DNA of 64,000 nt from Herbaspirillum robiniae (GCF_002213415.1 NZ_NJGU01000017.1:29957-93956); one strand, 5' to 3'. Positions 36,237-48,053 are shown, counted from the stretch's first letter. Translations and numbers: made by a program. Notes: a model not told the origin generated them from the sequence alone.

Positions 36237-37469
36237 TCACGCGCGGCTGCGGTGGATGTAGCCGGCCTGCATGACCAGCGAGAGATGCTCGCCCTGGCCG
36301 GTCAGCAACGTGATGTCTTGCAGCGGGTTGCCGTCGACCACGATCAGGTCGGCCTGGGCGCCGGCGCGCACCGTGCCCAGCACGCCTTCGCGCTGCAGGA
36401 TGGCGGCGGCGATCGAGGTGGCCGAGCGGATGGTTTCCAGGTTGCCAAGGATCTCGGCGCGGATGATGAACTCGTGCGACTGGTCCTGGTGCATCTCGCC
36501 CAGCAGGTCGGAGCCGAAGCCCATCGGCACGCCGGCGTCGGCGTAGATGCGCAGGGAATCGCGGCCGGCCTGGCGCACCGACTCGATCTTGGCCACGGAG
36601 TCGGCCGGCAGGCCCAGGCGCGCGCCGTCGCGCGCCAGCGAATCGTAGGTGACCAGCGTGGGCACCACGAAGGCGCCGTGCTCGCGCATTACCTTGGCGG
36701 CCTCGGCGTCGACCAGGTTGCCGTGTTCGATGGTGCGCACGCCGCAACGTACTGCGCGCGAGATGGCGCGGCCGGTATAGGCGTGCGCCATCACATAGGT
36801 CTGCGCCGCTTCGGCCTCGGCCACGATGGCGCGGATCTCGTCTTCGCTGTACTGGGTGTTGCCGATCGGGTCGGTCGGCGAAGCCACGCCGCCGGAGGCC
36901 ATGATCTTGATCTGGGTGGCGCCCTTCTGCAGTTCTTCGCGGGCGGCCAGGCGCACCGCGTCCACGCCGTCGGCCACGCGCGCAATCGCGCCGGCGCGGA
37001 AGGCGCAGGAGCACGGCTCCAGCACGTCTGAGCGCGGACGGAAGTCGCCGTGCCCGCCGGTCTGCGACAGCGCCTTGCCGGACGGGAAGATGCGCGGCCC
37101 CGGCACCAGGCCGATGGCGATCGCCTGCGCCAGGCCCCAGTCGGCGCCGCCGGCGTCGCGCACCGAGGTGAAGCCGCGGCTGAGCATCGCCTCGACGATG
37201 GGCAAGGCGCGGATCGAAGTCAGCGAACCGGGCTGGATCGCGTTCAGGCCGAGGTTGGCCAGCGAGGCCAGCACGTGCACGTGGCAGTCGATCAGGCCGG
37301 GCATGACGGTCTTGCCGGCGACGTTGATGACGCGCGCGCCGGGCACATCCAGCGGCGTGGCCGAGACGTCGATGATGCGGTCCTTTTCGATCAGGACGTC
37401 GTGGCGCGGGAACAGGCTGCCCAGCGCGGGGTCGAGGACGTTGCCGCCCTGCAGGAGAATCTTGGTCAT
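36237..37469 (-). CDS. Metal-dependent amidohydrolase (prolidase/imidazolonepropionase-like)
   Basis: 410 residues from the ATG at 37469. Binuclear amidohydrolase motifs in order: DCHVHV (~61), the lysine of TQIKIMASGG (~195), MAHAYTG, RTIEHGNL and the aspartate of GFGSDLLGE (~320). The set resembles the Zn-dependent Xaa-Pro/Xaa-Arg dipeptidase group of PF01979. The ATG is 8 bp after the stop of the MFS gene, with no good Shine-Dalgarno, suggesting coupling. Likely role: cytosolic hydrolysis of a compound imported by the MFS protein; substrate unknown. Confidence 0.88.
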   Translation of the reverse strand: MTKILLQGGNVLDPALGSLFPRHDVLIEKDRIIDVSATPLDVPGARVINVAGKTVMPGLIDCHVHVLASLANLGLNAIQPGSLTSIRALPIVEAMLSRGFTSVRDAGGADWGLAQAIAIGLVPGPRIFPSGKALSQTGGHGDFRPRSDVLEPCSCAFRAGAIARVADGVDAVRLAAREELQKGATQIKIMASGGVASPTDPIGNTQYSEDEIRAIVAEAEAAQTYVMAHAYTGRAISRAVRCGVRTIEHGNLVDAEAAKVMREHGAFVVPTLVTYDSLARDGARLGLPADSVAKIESVRQAGRDSLRIYADAGVPMGFGSDLLGEMHQDQSHEFIIRAEILGNLETIRSATSIAAAILQREGVLGTVRAGAQADLIVVDGNPLQDITLLTGQGEHLSLVMQAGYIHRSRA

Positions 37470-37477
37470 GGCAGAAA

Positions 37478-38779
37478 TTAAGCTTGTTGCAGGTAATGCG
37501 GCTCGCGCACGAAGCGTGTGCCGATGAAGCTGATGGCGGCGGCGATCATCACGTAGAAGGCCGGCGCCATGGTGCTGCCGGTGGCGGCGATGAGCCAGGT
37601 GATGAAGAACGAGGCGAAGCCGCCGAAGATGGTCACGGCCAGGTTGTAGGCCACCGACAAGCCGGTCGACAGCACCTTGGCCGGGAACAGTTCCGAGAAC
37701 GCGGCCAGGATGGGGCCGGTGTAGGCCGCGATCAGCACGCCGAACACCAGCTGGAACAGCAGCAGCGAAGCCAGCGACGGCGCCGTGTTGATGTAGGCGA
37801 ACATGGGGTAGGCCAGCACCAGGATCAGGAAGGCCGAGCCGGACAGGAACAGGCGGCGACCGCGACGGTCGGCCAGGCGGCCGACGATGGGCGCGAACAC
37901 CATGATGCACAGGCCGCCCACCATGCCGGCGATGAAGCCGGTCGACTGCGGCAGCTTCAGCACCTTGATCGAATAGGTCGGCATGTAGAACAGCAGCACA
38001 TACGTGCACACCGTCCACAGGATCACCATCGAGAAGCTGGCGGTGGTCTCGCGCGGGAAGTTGCGGATCACTTCCTTGAGCGGCGAGTCGGTCTTGTCCT
38101 TTTCTTCGAGGAAGGCCGGGGTCTCGTCGAGGTGATTGCGGATGTAGTAGCCCACCGGGCCGATCACGATGCCCAGCAGGAACGGCAGGCGCCAGCCCCA
38201 GCTGGCCAGCGATTCGGCGTCCAGGCTGGAGGTGACGAAGGTGCCGACCGCGGCGCCCAGCAGCACGGCCACGCCGATGCTGGCCTGGATCCAGCTGGAG
38301 TAATAGGCGCGTTCCTTTTCCGGCGCGTACTCGGTCAGGAAGGCGGTCGCGCTGCCCATCTCGCCGCCGGCCGAGAAGCCTTGCAGCAGGCGCGCGACGA
38401 CGATCAGCATCGGCGCGAACAAGCCGATCTGCTCATAGGTCGGCGCCAGACCGATGATGGTGGTGCCAAGCGCCATCAGCAGGATGGTGACCGACAGCGC
38501 CGCCTTGCGGCCGACGCGGTCGGCGTAGATGCCGAGGAGGATGCCGCCCACCGGACGCATGAAGAAGCCCACGCCGAAGGTGGCCACCGCCAGCAGCAGC
38601 GAGGTCAGCTCGTTGCCGGTCGGGAAGAACAGCTTGGCGATGATGACCGCGAAGAAGCTGTAGACGGTGAAGTCGAACCACTCGAGGCCGTTGCCGATGA
38701 CGGTGGCGACGATGGCGCGGCGGCGCTGGTTGCTGCTGACCAGCGGCATCCCGCTGGCCGGTACGGTGTTGGCTTGCAT
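37478..38779 (-). CDS. MFS transporter, metabolite:H+ symporter (ProP/ShiA-like)
   Basis: 433 residues, twelve predicted helices. N-terminal signature GNGLEWFDFTVYSFFAVIIA and FFMRPVGGILLGIYADRVGR are hallmarks of the MHS family (ProP, KgtP, ShiA). AGGGGAGATC precedes the ATG. It is the first gene of a two-gene unit with the amidohydrolase. Substrates in the family are betaines, organic acids and shikimate; which applies is not visible. Confidence 0.92.
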   Translation of the reverse strand: MQANTVPASGMPLVSSNQRRRAIVATVIGNGLEWFDFTVYSFFAVIIAKLFFPTGNELTSLLLAVATFGVGFFMRPVGGILLGIYADRVGRKAALSVTILLMALGTTIIGLAPTYEQIGLFAPMLIVVARLLQGFSAGGEMGSATAFLTEYAPEKERAYYSSWIQASIGVAVLLGAAVGTFVTSSLDAESLASWGWRLPFLLGIVIGPVGYYIRNHLDETPAFLEEKDKTDSPLKEVIRNFPRETTASFSMVILWTVCTYVLLFYMPTYSIKVLKLPQSTGFIAGMVGGLCIMVFAPIVGRLADRRGRRLFLSGSAFLILVLAYPMFAYINTAPSLASLLLFQLVFGVLIAAYTGPILAAFSELFPAKVLSTGLSVAYNLAVTIFGGFASFFITWLIAATGSTMAPAFYVMIAAAISFIGTRFVREPHYLQQA

Positions 38780-38907
38780 GATCTCCCCTCATGTTGAATA
38801 CGCGCCGATGATAGGGGGAGCGGCAAGCGAGCCGGAAATGATATCTGCGCATGCGGCCATGACGGGTATGCATGCGTGCGAAATGATTTACGCCGCGCGC
38901 AGGCATG

Positions 38908-38940
38908 AAAAAAGGCGCATGCATCGCTGCATGCGCCCTT
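38908..38940 (-). terminator. Terminator of aspS
   Basis: GGCGCATGCA-TCGC-TGCATGCGCC, perfect 10-bp stem, followed by TTTTTT on the minus strand. Confidence 0.88.
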
Positions 38941-38966
38941 CTTCATTTGCCGCTCCGCTGCGGCGA

Positions 38967-40772
38967 TCAGGCCTTCACGGCCGGTTCCGCATTGCGCAGG
39001 CGGATGTGCAGTTCGCGCAGCTGCTTCTCGTCGACCGCCGACGGCGCCTGCGTCAGCAGATCCTGCGCGCGCTGGGTCTTGGGGAAGGCGATCACGTCGC
39101 GGATCGACTCGGCGCCGGCCATCATGGTGACCAGGCGGTCCAGGCCGAAGGCGATGCCGCCGTGCGGGGGCGCGCCGTATTGCAGCGCGTCCAGCAGGAA
39201 GCCGAACTTCAGGCGCGCTTCCTCGTCGTCGATCTTCAGCGCGCGGAACACCTTGCTCTGCACGTCGGCGCGGTGGATACGCACCGAACCGCCGCCCAGT
39301 TCCCAGCCGTTCAGGACCATGTCGTAGGCCTTGGCGATGGCGGCGCCCGGGTTGGTCGAGATGAAGTCCTCGTGGCCATCCTTGGGCGAGGTGAACGGGT
39401 GGTGCAGCGCGACCCAGCGCTGGTTGTCTTCGTCGTACTCGAACATCGGGAAGTCGACCACCCACAGCGGACGCCATTGGTCGTCGAACAGGCCGCTCTT
39501 CTTGCCGAACTCGCTGTGGCCGATCTTCACGCGCAGCGCGCCGATGGCGTCGTTGACCACCTTGGCCTTGTCGGCGCCGAAGAAGATCAGGTCGCCGTCC
39601 TGGGCGCCGGTCTTCTCGATGATGGCGTTCAGGGCCGCGTCATGGATGTTCTTGACGATAGGCGATTGCAGGCCGTCGCGACCCTTGGCCTTCTCGTTGA
39701 CCTTGATGTAGGCCAGGCCCTTGGCGCCGTAGATGGCGACGAACTGGGTGTAGGCGTCGATTTCCGAACGCGGCATTTCGGCGCCGCCCGGCACGCGCAG
39801 GCCGACCACGCGGCCGCCTTCGCTGTTGGCGGCGCCCGAGAAGACCTTGAAGTCCACGTCCTTCATCACCTCGGTCAGCTCGGTGAATTCCAGCTTGACG
39901 CGCATGTCCGGCTTGTCGGAGCCGTACATGCCCATGGCGGTGGCGAAGTCCATCACCGGGAACGGGTTCGGCAGGTCGATGTCCAGCGCCTTCTTGAACA
40001 CCAGGCGGATCATGCCTTCGAACAGGTCGCGGATCTCCTGCTCGTTCAGGAACGAGGTCTCGCAGTCGATCTGGGTGAATTCGGGCTGGCGGTCGGCACG
40101 CAGGTCTTCGTCGCGGAAGCACTTGGTGATCTGGTAGTAGCGGTCGAAGTTGGCCACCATCAGCAGCTGCTTGAACAGCTGCGGCGACTGCGGCAGGGCG
40201 AAGAATTCGCCGGCGTTCACGCGCGACGGCACCAGGTAGTCGCGCGCGCCTTCCGGGGTCGACTTGGTCAGCATCGGGGTTTCGATGTCGATGAAGCCGT
40301 TCTCGTCCAGGAACTTGCGCACTTCCATGGCCACCTTGTAGCGCAGGCGCAGGTTGTTCTGCATCTGCGGACGGCGCAGGTCCAGCACGCGGTGGGTCAG
40401 GCGGGTGGTTTCCGACAGGTTGTCGTCGTCCAGCTGGAACGGCGGCGTGACCGACGGGTTCAGCACTTCCAGCTCATGGCACAGCACTTCGATCTTGCCC
40501 GACTTCAGGTTGGCGTTGCCGGTGCCCTCGGGGCGGCTGCGCACCACGCCGGTGATGCGCAGGCAGAACTCGTTGCGCACCGATTCGGCGTTCTTGAAGA
40601 CTTCGGCGCGGTCCGGGTCGCACACCACCTGCACCAGGCCTTCGCGGTCGCGCAGGTCGATGAAGATCACGCCGCCGTGATCGCGGCGACGGTGCACCCA
40701 GCCGCACAGGCTGACGGTTTGGCCGAGCAGTGCCTCGGTAGTGAGGCCACAGTATTGGGTTCGCATGGACAT
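38967..40772 (-). CDS. aspS: Aspartate--tRNA ligase
   Basis: 601 residues, the bacterial length. N-terminal OB-fold ([23 protein letters not shown]), class II motif 2 ([18 protein letters not shown]), the bacterial insertion domain at ~290-420 and motif 3 (GIAFGLDRL). Charges tRNA-Asp. It follows the DUF502 gene by 96 bp, in the cluster fmdB-like/DUF502/aspS. Two ATG codons open the frame (MSM); the first is used here. Confidence 0.97.
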   Translation of the reverse strand: MSMRTQYCGLTTEALLGQTVSLCGWVHRRRDHGGVIFIDLRDREGLVQVVCDPDRAEVFKNAESVRNEFCLRITGVVRSRPEGTGNANLKSGKIEVLCHELEVLNPSVTPPFQLDDDNLSETTRLTHRVLDLRRPQMQNNLRLRYKVAMEVRKFLDENGFIDIETPMLTKSTPEGARDYLVPSRVNAGEFFALPQSPQLFKQLLMVANFDRYYQITKCFRDEDLRADRQPEFTQIDCETSFLNEQEIRDLFEGMIRLVFKKALDIDLPNPFPVMDFATAMGMYGSDKPDMRVKLEFTELTEVMKDVDFKVFSGAANSEGGRVVGLRVPGGAEMPRSEIDAYTQFVAIYGAKGLAYIKVNEKAKGRDGLQSPIVKNIHDAALNAIIEKTGAQDGDLIFFGADKAKVVNDAIGALRVKIGHSEFGKKSGLFDDQWRPLWVVDFPMFEYDEDNQRWVALHHPFTSPKDGHEDFISTNPGAAIAKAYDMVLNGWELGGGSVRIHRADVQSKVFRALKIDDEEARLKFGFLLDALQYGAPPHGGIAFGLDRLVTMMAGAESIRDVIAFPKTQRAQDLLTQAPSAVDEKQLRELHIRLRNAEPAVKA

Positions 40773-40868
40773 GGTTCTGATTCCGTTGACAGTGTTCTTG
40801 TTTGATTCGAATGGGGTGGTATCGGGCGGAGGCGGGGCTGGGCGGCGTGGGTCACGCCGTCCGCCCCG

Positions 40869-41504
40869 TCAATTGTGCGGCGCCGCCGGTTCGGTGATGA
40901 TTTTCTTGTCGGCCGCCATCTCGGGGGCCACGACGCCCATCGAGACGATGTACTTCAGGGCCTCGTCGACCGACATGTCGAGTTCGATGGAGTCCGCGCG
41001 CGGCAGCATCAGGAAGAAACCGGATGTGGGGTTGGGCGTGGTCGGCACGTAGACGCTGATGAAATCGCCCTGCAGGTGGTTCTTCACCTCGCCGCCGGGG
41101 GTGCCGGTCAGGAAGGCGATGGTCCACGAACCCTGGCGCGGGTACTGGATCAGCACGGCCTTGCGGAAGGCATTGCCGGAGGACGAGAACAGCGTATCCG
41201 ACACCTGCTTGACGCTGGAGTAGATCGACTTCACCACCGGGATGCGGGTCAGCAGCCCTTCCCACACCGAGACGATCTGGCGGCCGATGAAGTTGCGCGC
41301 GGCCAGGCCGGTCAGGAAGATGATCAGCAGCGTGAGGATGGTGCCCAGGCCGGGAATGTAGAAGCCCAGCAGCGCCTCCGGCCGCCAGCTCGGCGGCAAC
41401 AGCAGCAGCGACTGGTCCATGGTGCTGATGATCAGGTTCAGCACCCACAGCGTGATCGCCAGGGGGACGAGAATCAGCAGGCCGGTAATGAAGTATTTGC
41501 GCAT
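40869..41504 (-). CDS. DUF502 membrane protein
   Basis: 211 residues from the ATG at 41504, preceded by AAGGACCC. Two N-terminal membrane helices (FITGLLILVPLAITLWVLN and IPGLGTILTLLIIFLTGLAA), then the conserved family core (RIPVVKSIYSSVKQVSDTL, VYVPTTPNPTSGF, MSVDEALKYIVSMG). Function unknown. The longer open frame upstream belongs to the FmdB-like gene in another reading. Confidence 0.92.
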   Translation of the reverse strand: MRKYFITGLLILVPLAITLWVLNLIISTMDQSLLLLPPSWRPEALLGFYIPGLGTILTLLIIFLTGLAARNFIGRQIVSVWEGLLTRIPVVKSIYSSVKQVSDTLFSSSGNAFRKAVLIQYPRQGSWTIAFLTGTPGGEVKNHLQGDFISVYVPTTPNPTSGFFLMLPRADSIELDMSVDEALKYIVSMGVVAPEMAADKKIITEPAAPHN

Positions 41505-41521
41505 GGGTCCTTGATGGCTCT

Positions 41522-41887
41522 TCAGCTGGCGCTGGAAGCCGGAGTGGTCGAAGCGGCGGGAGCTGCAGGAGCGGCAGCGGGAGCCGGGGCAGCCGCAGGC
41601 GCGGCGGCGGCCGGCGCGCTGGCGGGCGGCGTAGTGGTGGCGGCGGCGTCGGACGAGGCCAGGCCGGTGCCGGTGGCGCCCACGCTGTTGGCCGTGCCGC
41701 TGCCGTTGCCGCGGAAATCGGTCACGTACCAGCCCGAACCCTTCAACTGGAAGCCGGCGGCTGTCAGCTGCTTCCTGAAACTGTCCTTGCTGCAGGACGG
41801 GCAAACGGTCAACGCATCGTCGGAGATCTTCTGCAAGACATCCTTGGCAAAACCACACGCTTCGCAGCGATACGCGTAAATCGGCAT
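41522..41887 (-). CDS. FmdB family zinc-ribbon protein
   Basis: 121 residues from the ATG at 41887, preceded by GGAG. The N-terminal zinc ribbon MPIYAYRCEACG...CPSC has the two CxxC pairs, followed by RKQLTAAGFQLKGSGWYVTD, the usual second half. The last ~45 residues are a low-complexity Ala/Pro tail. FmdB proteins are small putative regulators. First gene of the fmdB-like/DUF502/aspS cluster. Confidence 0.92.
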   Translation of the reverse strand: MPIYAYRCEACGFAKDVLQKISDDALTVCPSCSKDSFRKQLTAAGFQLKGSGWYVTDFRGNGSGTANSVGATGTGLASSDAAATTTPPASAPAAAAPAAAPAPAAAPAAPAASTTPASSAS

Positions 41888-42103
41888 GACTAACTCCGCA
41901 AAAAACTTCCAAAACCCTGAATTATAAAGGCTTTTGGCGTGTTTTTTGCGAACCCTGCGGCGACTTGTCCACAAGCTGTGGTTTCCCGCCTGCGGCGGCG
42001 CATCACGGGTGGGGTGTGGATATGTTGACAAGCCGCCCGAAGGCGGCTTTCCCGGTGGAAAATCCGTCGCCCGGGCAGGCGACTCAGGCGCCCCCTGGCA
42101 AGC

Positions 42104-43497
<1,394 letters not shown>

Positions 43498-43498
<1 letters not shown>

Positions 43499-45387
43499 CA
43501 GATCACCGCCTCCCATGATGCGGACAAGCGCATCGCACAGTTGATAATGCCCACCATCGAATAGGTCTGCGGGAAGTTGCCCCACATCTGGCGCGTGACC
43601 GGATGCGTGTCTTCGGACAGCAGGCCGAGGTGGTTGCGCGCGTCGAGCATCGCCTTGAAGATTTCGCGCGCCTGCTCCTTGCGGCCGATGCGCGCCAGCG
43701 CGTCGATGCGCCAGAAGGTGCAGATGTTGAATGCCGTCTCGGGCCGGCCGAAGTCGTCCGGCGCCTCGTAGCGGCGCATGTAGGGGCCGTCGCACAAGGA
43801 TTTTTCCAGCGCGTCGACGGTGGCGATGAAACGCTTGTCGGTCGGCGCGATCAGGCCGACCTCCACCATCAGCAGCACGCTGGCGTCGAGGTCGCGTCCG
43901 CCGAAGCTCTCGGCATAGGCCTGGCGCTGCTCGTTCCAGGCCTCGGTCAGGATGCGCTCGCCGATCTCCTTGGCGCGCGCGCCCCAGTAGGCGGCGCGCT
44001 CGGGCAGGTCGACCCGCGCGGCGATCTTGGCCAGGCGGTCGCAGGCGGCCCAGCTCATCAGCGCCGACGAGGTATGGATGCGCGAGCGGGTGCGCAGCTC
44101 CCACATGCCGGCGTCGGGCTGGTCGTAGACCTCGTAGGCGCGCTCGCCCACCGCCTCCAGATGCTGGAAATGCTCGGCCCCGGCGCGATGGTGCAGGCGC
44201 ATGTCGTGGAAGGCCTGGGCCGCGCCCAGCACGATGTTGCCGTAGACGTCGTGCTGGAAGTGTTCATAGGCCTGGTTGCCCACGCGCACCGGGCCGAAAT
44301 TCTGGTAGCCCGGCAAATGGTCGAGGATCTGCTCCGGCAAGGCCTCTTCCAGGCCGATGCCGTACAGCGGCTGCACATGGCCGCCGCCGGAGCGCACCAC
44401 CACGTTGGTCATCCAGCGCAGGTAGTCTTCCATGGTGCCCAGCTCGGACAGGCTGTTGAGCGCGCGCACCACGAAGAAGGCGTCGCGCAGCCAGCAGTAC
44501 CGGTAGTCCCAGTTGCGCTGGCTGCCCGGCGCCTCGGGCACGCTGGTGGTCATCGCCGCGATGATGGCGCCGGTGTCTTCGAACACCGACAGCTTGAGCG
44601 TGATGGCGGCGCGGATCACGGCGTCCTGCCATTCCAGCGGCGTGGCCAGCGCGCGGCTCCAGTTGCGCCAGTAGGCTAGGGTTTCCTGTTCGAAGTCGCG
44701 CGCGGTGTCGTTGATGCCGGCGTGCAGCGTCTCGTCGGGGCCGAGGATGAAGTTGTACGGCCGGCTGACCACGAAGGCGGTCTCGCCGACGATGTAGCTG
44801 ATCGGGGCGTCGGTGTTCAGGCGCAGCGTCTGCTCGTCGCCCACGAAACGGATGTGGTTGCTGCCGCGCGTCTCCAGCGGCTCCTCGCGGCCCCAGTTGA
44901 ACTTGGGACGCAGGATCACGCGCATGCGCGGCGCGCCCGACAGCGGGTGGATGCGGCGCACCAGCTGCAGCGGGCGGAAGAAGCGTCCGCGGCTGGCGAA
45001 GCGCGGCGCGAAGTCGGTGATCTCCACGCCCTGCCCCAGCGTGTCGTACAGGCGGGTGCGCAGCACCGCCGTATTGGGCTCGTACCACTGCTCGCTGTGC
45101 GAGAAGTTCTCCAGCTGGAAGGCCCACAGGCTGCCGTTGTCGCTGGGATCGAGCAAGGCATTGAAGACGGGGTCGCCGTCGAAGCGCGGCAGGCAGCACC
45201 AGACGATGCGTCCCATCTTGTCGACCAGCGCCGAGAAGGCGCAATTGCCGATCACCCCAAGCTCCAGCGAAGAGGTGGATGGATTGTCGTGCGCCTGGGC
45301 GGCGAGGTGCGGCTGCTCGGACTGTTGCGTCTGGGAGTGCGGCTGCGGCTGCGGTTCCTTGTGCGGGTCGGTGCTGGGCTGGCTCAT
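43498..45387 (-). CDS. Glycoside hydrolase family 15 protein
   Basis: 629 residues. N-terminal beta-sandwich domain (LGVIGNCAFSALVDKMGRIVWCCLPRFD), then an (alpha/alpha)6 barrel with NWDYRYCWLRDAFF holding the conserved acidic substrate-site residues, and EVGLIAP, the second catalytic region. The first ~40 residues are a Gln/Pro/Ser-rich disordered stretch. GH15 includes glucoamylases and trehalases; placement between otsB and otsA fits trehalose or glycogen turnover. 102 bp separate it from otsB. Confidence 0.9.
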
Positions 45388-45489
45388 GGTTCCCTCGTGT
45401 TCTGTTGGGCAGATTTCTTGGCGGAGTACGATGTGCTGCTAAAGACGGTACGGCGTAAAGACGGGTACGGCGAAGGCATTGCTGCGGCG

Positions 45490-46272
45490 CTAGCCGGCGG
45501 TTTCTTCCTGCCGGGGGCGGCCGGCCGAGCCGGCCTCCAGCGCTGCGCGCAGCAGCGCGCGCACGGCAGCCGGGTCGCCCACGCGCACGCGGGCCTGGCT
45601 GGGGCCGGCGCCGACCTTGATGCCAAGGCCGCGCCCGGTCTGACCAGGGGCCTCGGCCTGCGCCACGGCGAAACCGGCCTCGTCGGTGACGTCGTCGCCG
45701 ACGAACACCGGACGGCGGCCGCGAAACGGCGACTCATTCATGAACGCGGCCACGGCGTCGCCCTTGTTGGTATGCGGCTTGGCCTCGACCACCATCTTCC
45801 CGTTGAGCATGGAAAACCCGGGCTCGTGCTTCAGCGCGTCCATCATGGTCTCGATGCAGCGCTGCTCGAGGTGGGGCGCGTGGCGGTAGTGCAGCGCCAG
45901 CGCGCCGCGCTTCAACTCCAGCTGCAGGTCGGGATGGGCGGTGACCAGCGGCAACAGGCGCTCGCGCAGGTGATGCACGTCGGCCACCGGCAGCTGGATG
46001 ATGCGGCCGTCGGCGGTGCGCCGCTCGGCGCCGTGCACGCCGGCCATGGGCAGGCGCAGCGGCGCGAGGAAGAAATCGAGCTGGTCCAGGGGGCGGCCGC
46101 TGACGATGGCCAGCGCGCCGTCCGATTCTTGTTGTATCCGCTGCAGGAGCGTGATCAGTTCCGGCGGCACCACAATATCTTCGGGTTGCGGCGCGAGATC
46201 GACCAGGGTTCCGTCGAAGTCCAGAAATAACGCATCGGCAGCAAAATCGTAATGTCGAGTTTGCTCTGTCAT
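45490..46272 (-). CDS. otsB: Trehalose-6-phosphate phosphatase
   Basis: 260 residues, HAD superfamily. Motif I LFLDFDGTLVDLAP, the cap region (VHGAERRTADGR), and the metal-site motif VFVGDDVTDEAGF are present. It converts trehalose-6-phosphate to trehalose. First gene of the operon; the upstream 264 bp contain an AT-rich promoter zone with an ATAAGTT/AACTTAT inverted repeat. Osmotic or stationary-phase induction would be expected for this pathway but is not visible. Confidence 0.94.
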   Translation of the reverse strand: MTEQTRHYDFAADALFLDFDGTLVDLAPQPEDIVVPPELITLLQRIQQESDGALAIVSGRPLDQLDFFLAPLRLPMAGVHGAERRTADGRIIQLPVADVHHLRERLLPLVTAHPDLQLELKRGALALHYRHAPHLEQRCIETMMDALKHEPGFSMLNGKMVVEAKPHTNKGDAVAAFMNESPFRGRRPVFVGDDVTDEAGFAVAQAEAPGQTGRGLGIKVGAGPSQARVRVGDPAAVRALLRAALEAGSAGRPRQEETAG

Positions 46273-46298
46273 GGTCTGTCAGGTTGATGAAAAGCAAA

Positions 46299-46329
46299 TA
46301 AGTTCCTATTGCCTATCAAACAACTTATC
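46299..46329. promoter_or_regulatory. Inverted repeat upstream of otsB
   Basis: ATAAGTT (46299-46305) and AACTTAT (46323-46329), perfect 7-bp arms 17 bp apart, within the AT-rich likely promoter of the trehalose operon. Confidence 0.4.
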
Positions 46330-46485
46330 GTTTTACTATCGAATTAACGCGAATAGCCGCACAAAAACACGGCCCGGAACAGGCTTTGACAGCGTTCGCC
46401 GCCGCAGTTTCTGATGAGGTACAAGAATCCTGCCCGTCCTTTCACGCATCGTGCGCGTTAGCCCATGGCCAGGCCGGCGGACAAA

Positions 46486-46521
46486 AGAAAACGGCCGCGC
46501 GGCAATGCCGGGCGGCCGTTC
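46486..46521 (-). terminator. Terminator of the sodium:solute symporter gene
   Basis: AACGGCCGC (46490-46498) pairs with GCGGCCGTT (46512-46520); the minus strand continues with TTCTTTTG. Confidence 0.75.
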
Positions 46522-46536
46522 GATGGGCGCAGGGGA

Positions 46537-47994
46537 TCAGGACTGCGCGCTGCCCTCGGGCGCAGCGGCCAGGATGGGCGGCATCGGCGCCAGCAGCTGC
46601 GGCATCAGCGAACCCACCACCATGCCGCCGATGGAGAACAGCAGGCCGGCCAGTTGCGGCGGCCACAGGCCTTCCGGCGCGACGTATTCCAGCGTGATCC
46701 ACGACAGCAGGCCCAGCACCATCGCCATGAGCGCGCCCTGGCGGGTGGCGCGCTTCCAGTAGACGCCGAAGGCCAGCGGCACGAAGGCGGCGACCAGGGT
46801 CACCTTGTACGCGTTCTCGACCATTTCATAGATGCTGGACTGGCTGTTGAGCGCCAGCGAGGTCACGCCGACGGTAAAGATCAGCACCACCGCGCGCATC
46901 GAGAAGAGGAACTCGCGGTCGTTCTTCCAGGGGCGGATTTCCTTGAGCACGTTCTCGGTGAAGGTCACCGACGGCGCCAGCAGCGTGGCGCTGGCGCAGC
47001 TCTTGATGGCCGACAGCAGCGCGCCGAAGAACATCACCTGGGCGAACACCGGCATCTTTTCCATGATCAGCGTGGGCAGCACCAGCTGGGAGTCGGTCTC
47101 CAGCAGGCGCGACACCATGGCCGGGTCGATCAGCGTGGCCGAGTAGGCCAGGAAGATGGGGATGAACACGAAGCAGAAGTAGATCACGCCGCCCAGCACC
47201 GAGGCGTTGCGGGCAACGTTTTCATTCTTGGACGACATCACACGCTGGAACACGTCCTGCTGCGGGATGGAGCCCAGCATCATGGTGATCCACGCGGCGA
47301 AGAACCACAGCACGTCCTTGACGTTGGGCGAAGGCCAGAAGTCGAACTTGCCGGCCTCGGCCGCATGCTGGATCACCACGCCGGGGCCGCCGACCATGCC
47401 CGAGACTTCCCAGCCGATGTAGATCATGCCGACCACCACGATGATCATCTGCAGGAAGTCGGTGATGGCCACCGCCCACATGCCGCCCATCAGGGTGTAG
47501 ATCAGCACGCTGCCGGCGCCGATGATCATGCCCCAGTGCATGGGGATGTAGCCGCCGGAAACGACGTTGAACACCAGGCCCAGCGCCTTGATCTGCGCCG
47601 CCACCCAGCCCAGGTAAGAGATCACGATGCAGATGGTGACCAGCATTTCGGCGGCGCGGCCATAGCGCTTCTTGTAGTAGTCGCCGATGGTCAGCAGGTT
47701 CATGCGGTACAGCTTCTTGGCGAAGAACACGCCGACCAGGATCAGGCACAGCGAGGAGCCGAAGGGGTCGGCCACGATGCCGCCCAGGCCTTCCTTCAGG
47801 AAGGTCGACGACACTCCCAGCACCGCCTCCGAACCGAACCAGGTGGCGAACACCGTCGCCGTCACCACCGACATCGGCAGCGCGCGGCCGGCCACGGCGT
47901 AGTCCTTCGAACTCTTCACGAACTTGGTGGCGTACAAGCCGATGCCGACCGAGATGACCCAATAGAGGACGACGAACCAGAGGAGTGCATTCAT
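46537..47994 (-). CDS. Sodium:solute symporter family protein
   Basis: 485 residues with about thirteen hydrophobic helices. SSS-family features: the unwound helix 1, KDYAVAGRALPMSV, ATWFGSEAVLGVSS and GGMWAVAITDFLQMIIV. The family couples Na+ entry to uptake of sugars, amino acids, carboxylates or vitamins; the substrate is not visible. The minus-strand promoter region has a perfect TATAAT at 48054-48059 and a CAGAAC/GTTCTG palindrome 18 bp before the ATG. It stands alone with its own terminator. Confidence 0.92.
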   Translation of the reverse strand: MNALLWFVVLYWVISVGIGLYATKFVKSSKDYAVAGRALPMSVVTATVFATWFGSEAVLGVSSTFLKEGLGGIVADPFGSSLCLILVGVFFAKKLYRMNLLTIGDYYKKRYGRAAEMLVTICIVISYLGWVAAQIKALGLVFNVVSGGYIPMHWGMIIGAGSVLIYTLMGGMWAVAITDFLQMIIVVVGMIYIGWEVSGMVGGPGVVIQHAAEAGKFDFWPSPNVKDVLWFFAAWITMMLGSIPQQDVFQRVMSSKNENVARNASVLGGVIYFCFVFIPIFLAYSATLIDPAMVSRLLETDSQLVLPTLIMEKMPVFAQVMFFGALLSAIKSCASATLLAPSVTFTENVLKEIRPWKNDREFLFSMRAVVLIFTVGVTSLALNSQSSIYEMVENAYKVTLVAAFVPLAFGVYWKRATRQGALMAMVLGLLSWITLEYVAPEGLWPPQLAGLLFSIGGMVVGSLMPQLLAPMPPILAAAPEGSAQS

Positions 47995-48011
47995 GCCTTA
48001 TTCCTTGCAAT

Positions 48012-48025
48012 CAGAACCTGTTCTG
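48012..48025. promoter_or_regulatory. CAGAAC-N2-GTTCTG palindrome in the symporter leader
   Basis: Six-bp perfect arms, 18 bp upstream of the symporter ATG and about 28 bp downstream of a consensus -10 (minus-strand TATAAT, 48059-48054). Position suits a repressor site just downstream of the transcription start. Confidence 0.45.
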
Positions 48026-48053
48026 AGGCCTGGGGGATGGTAGAAAAACGCGC

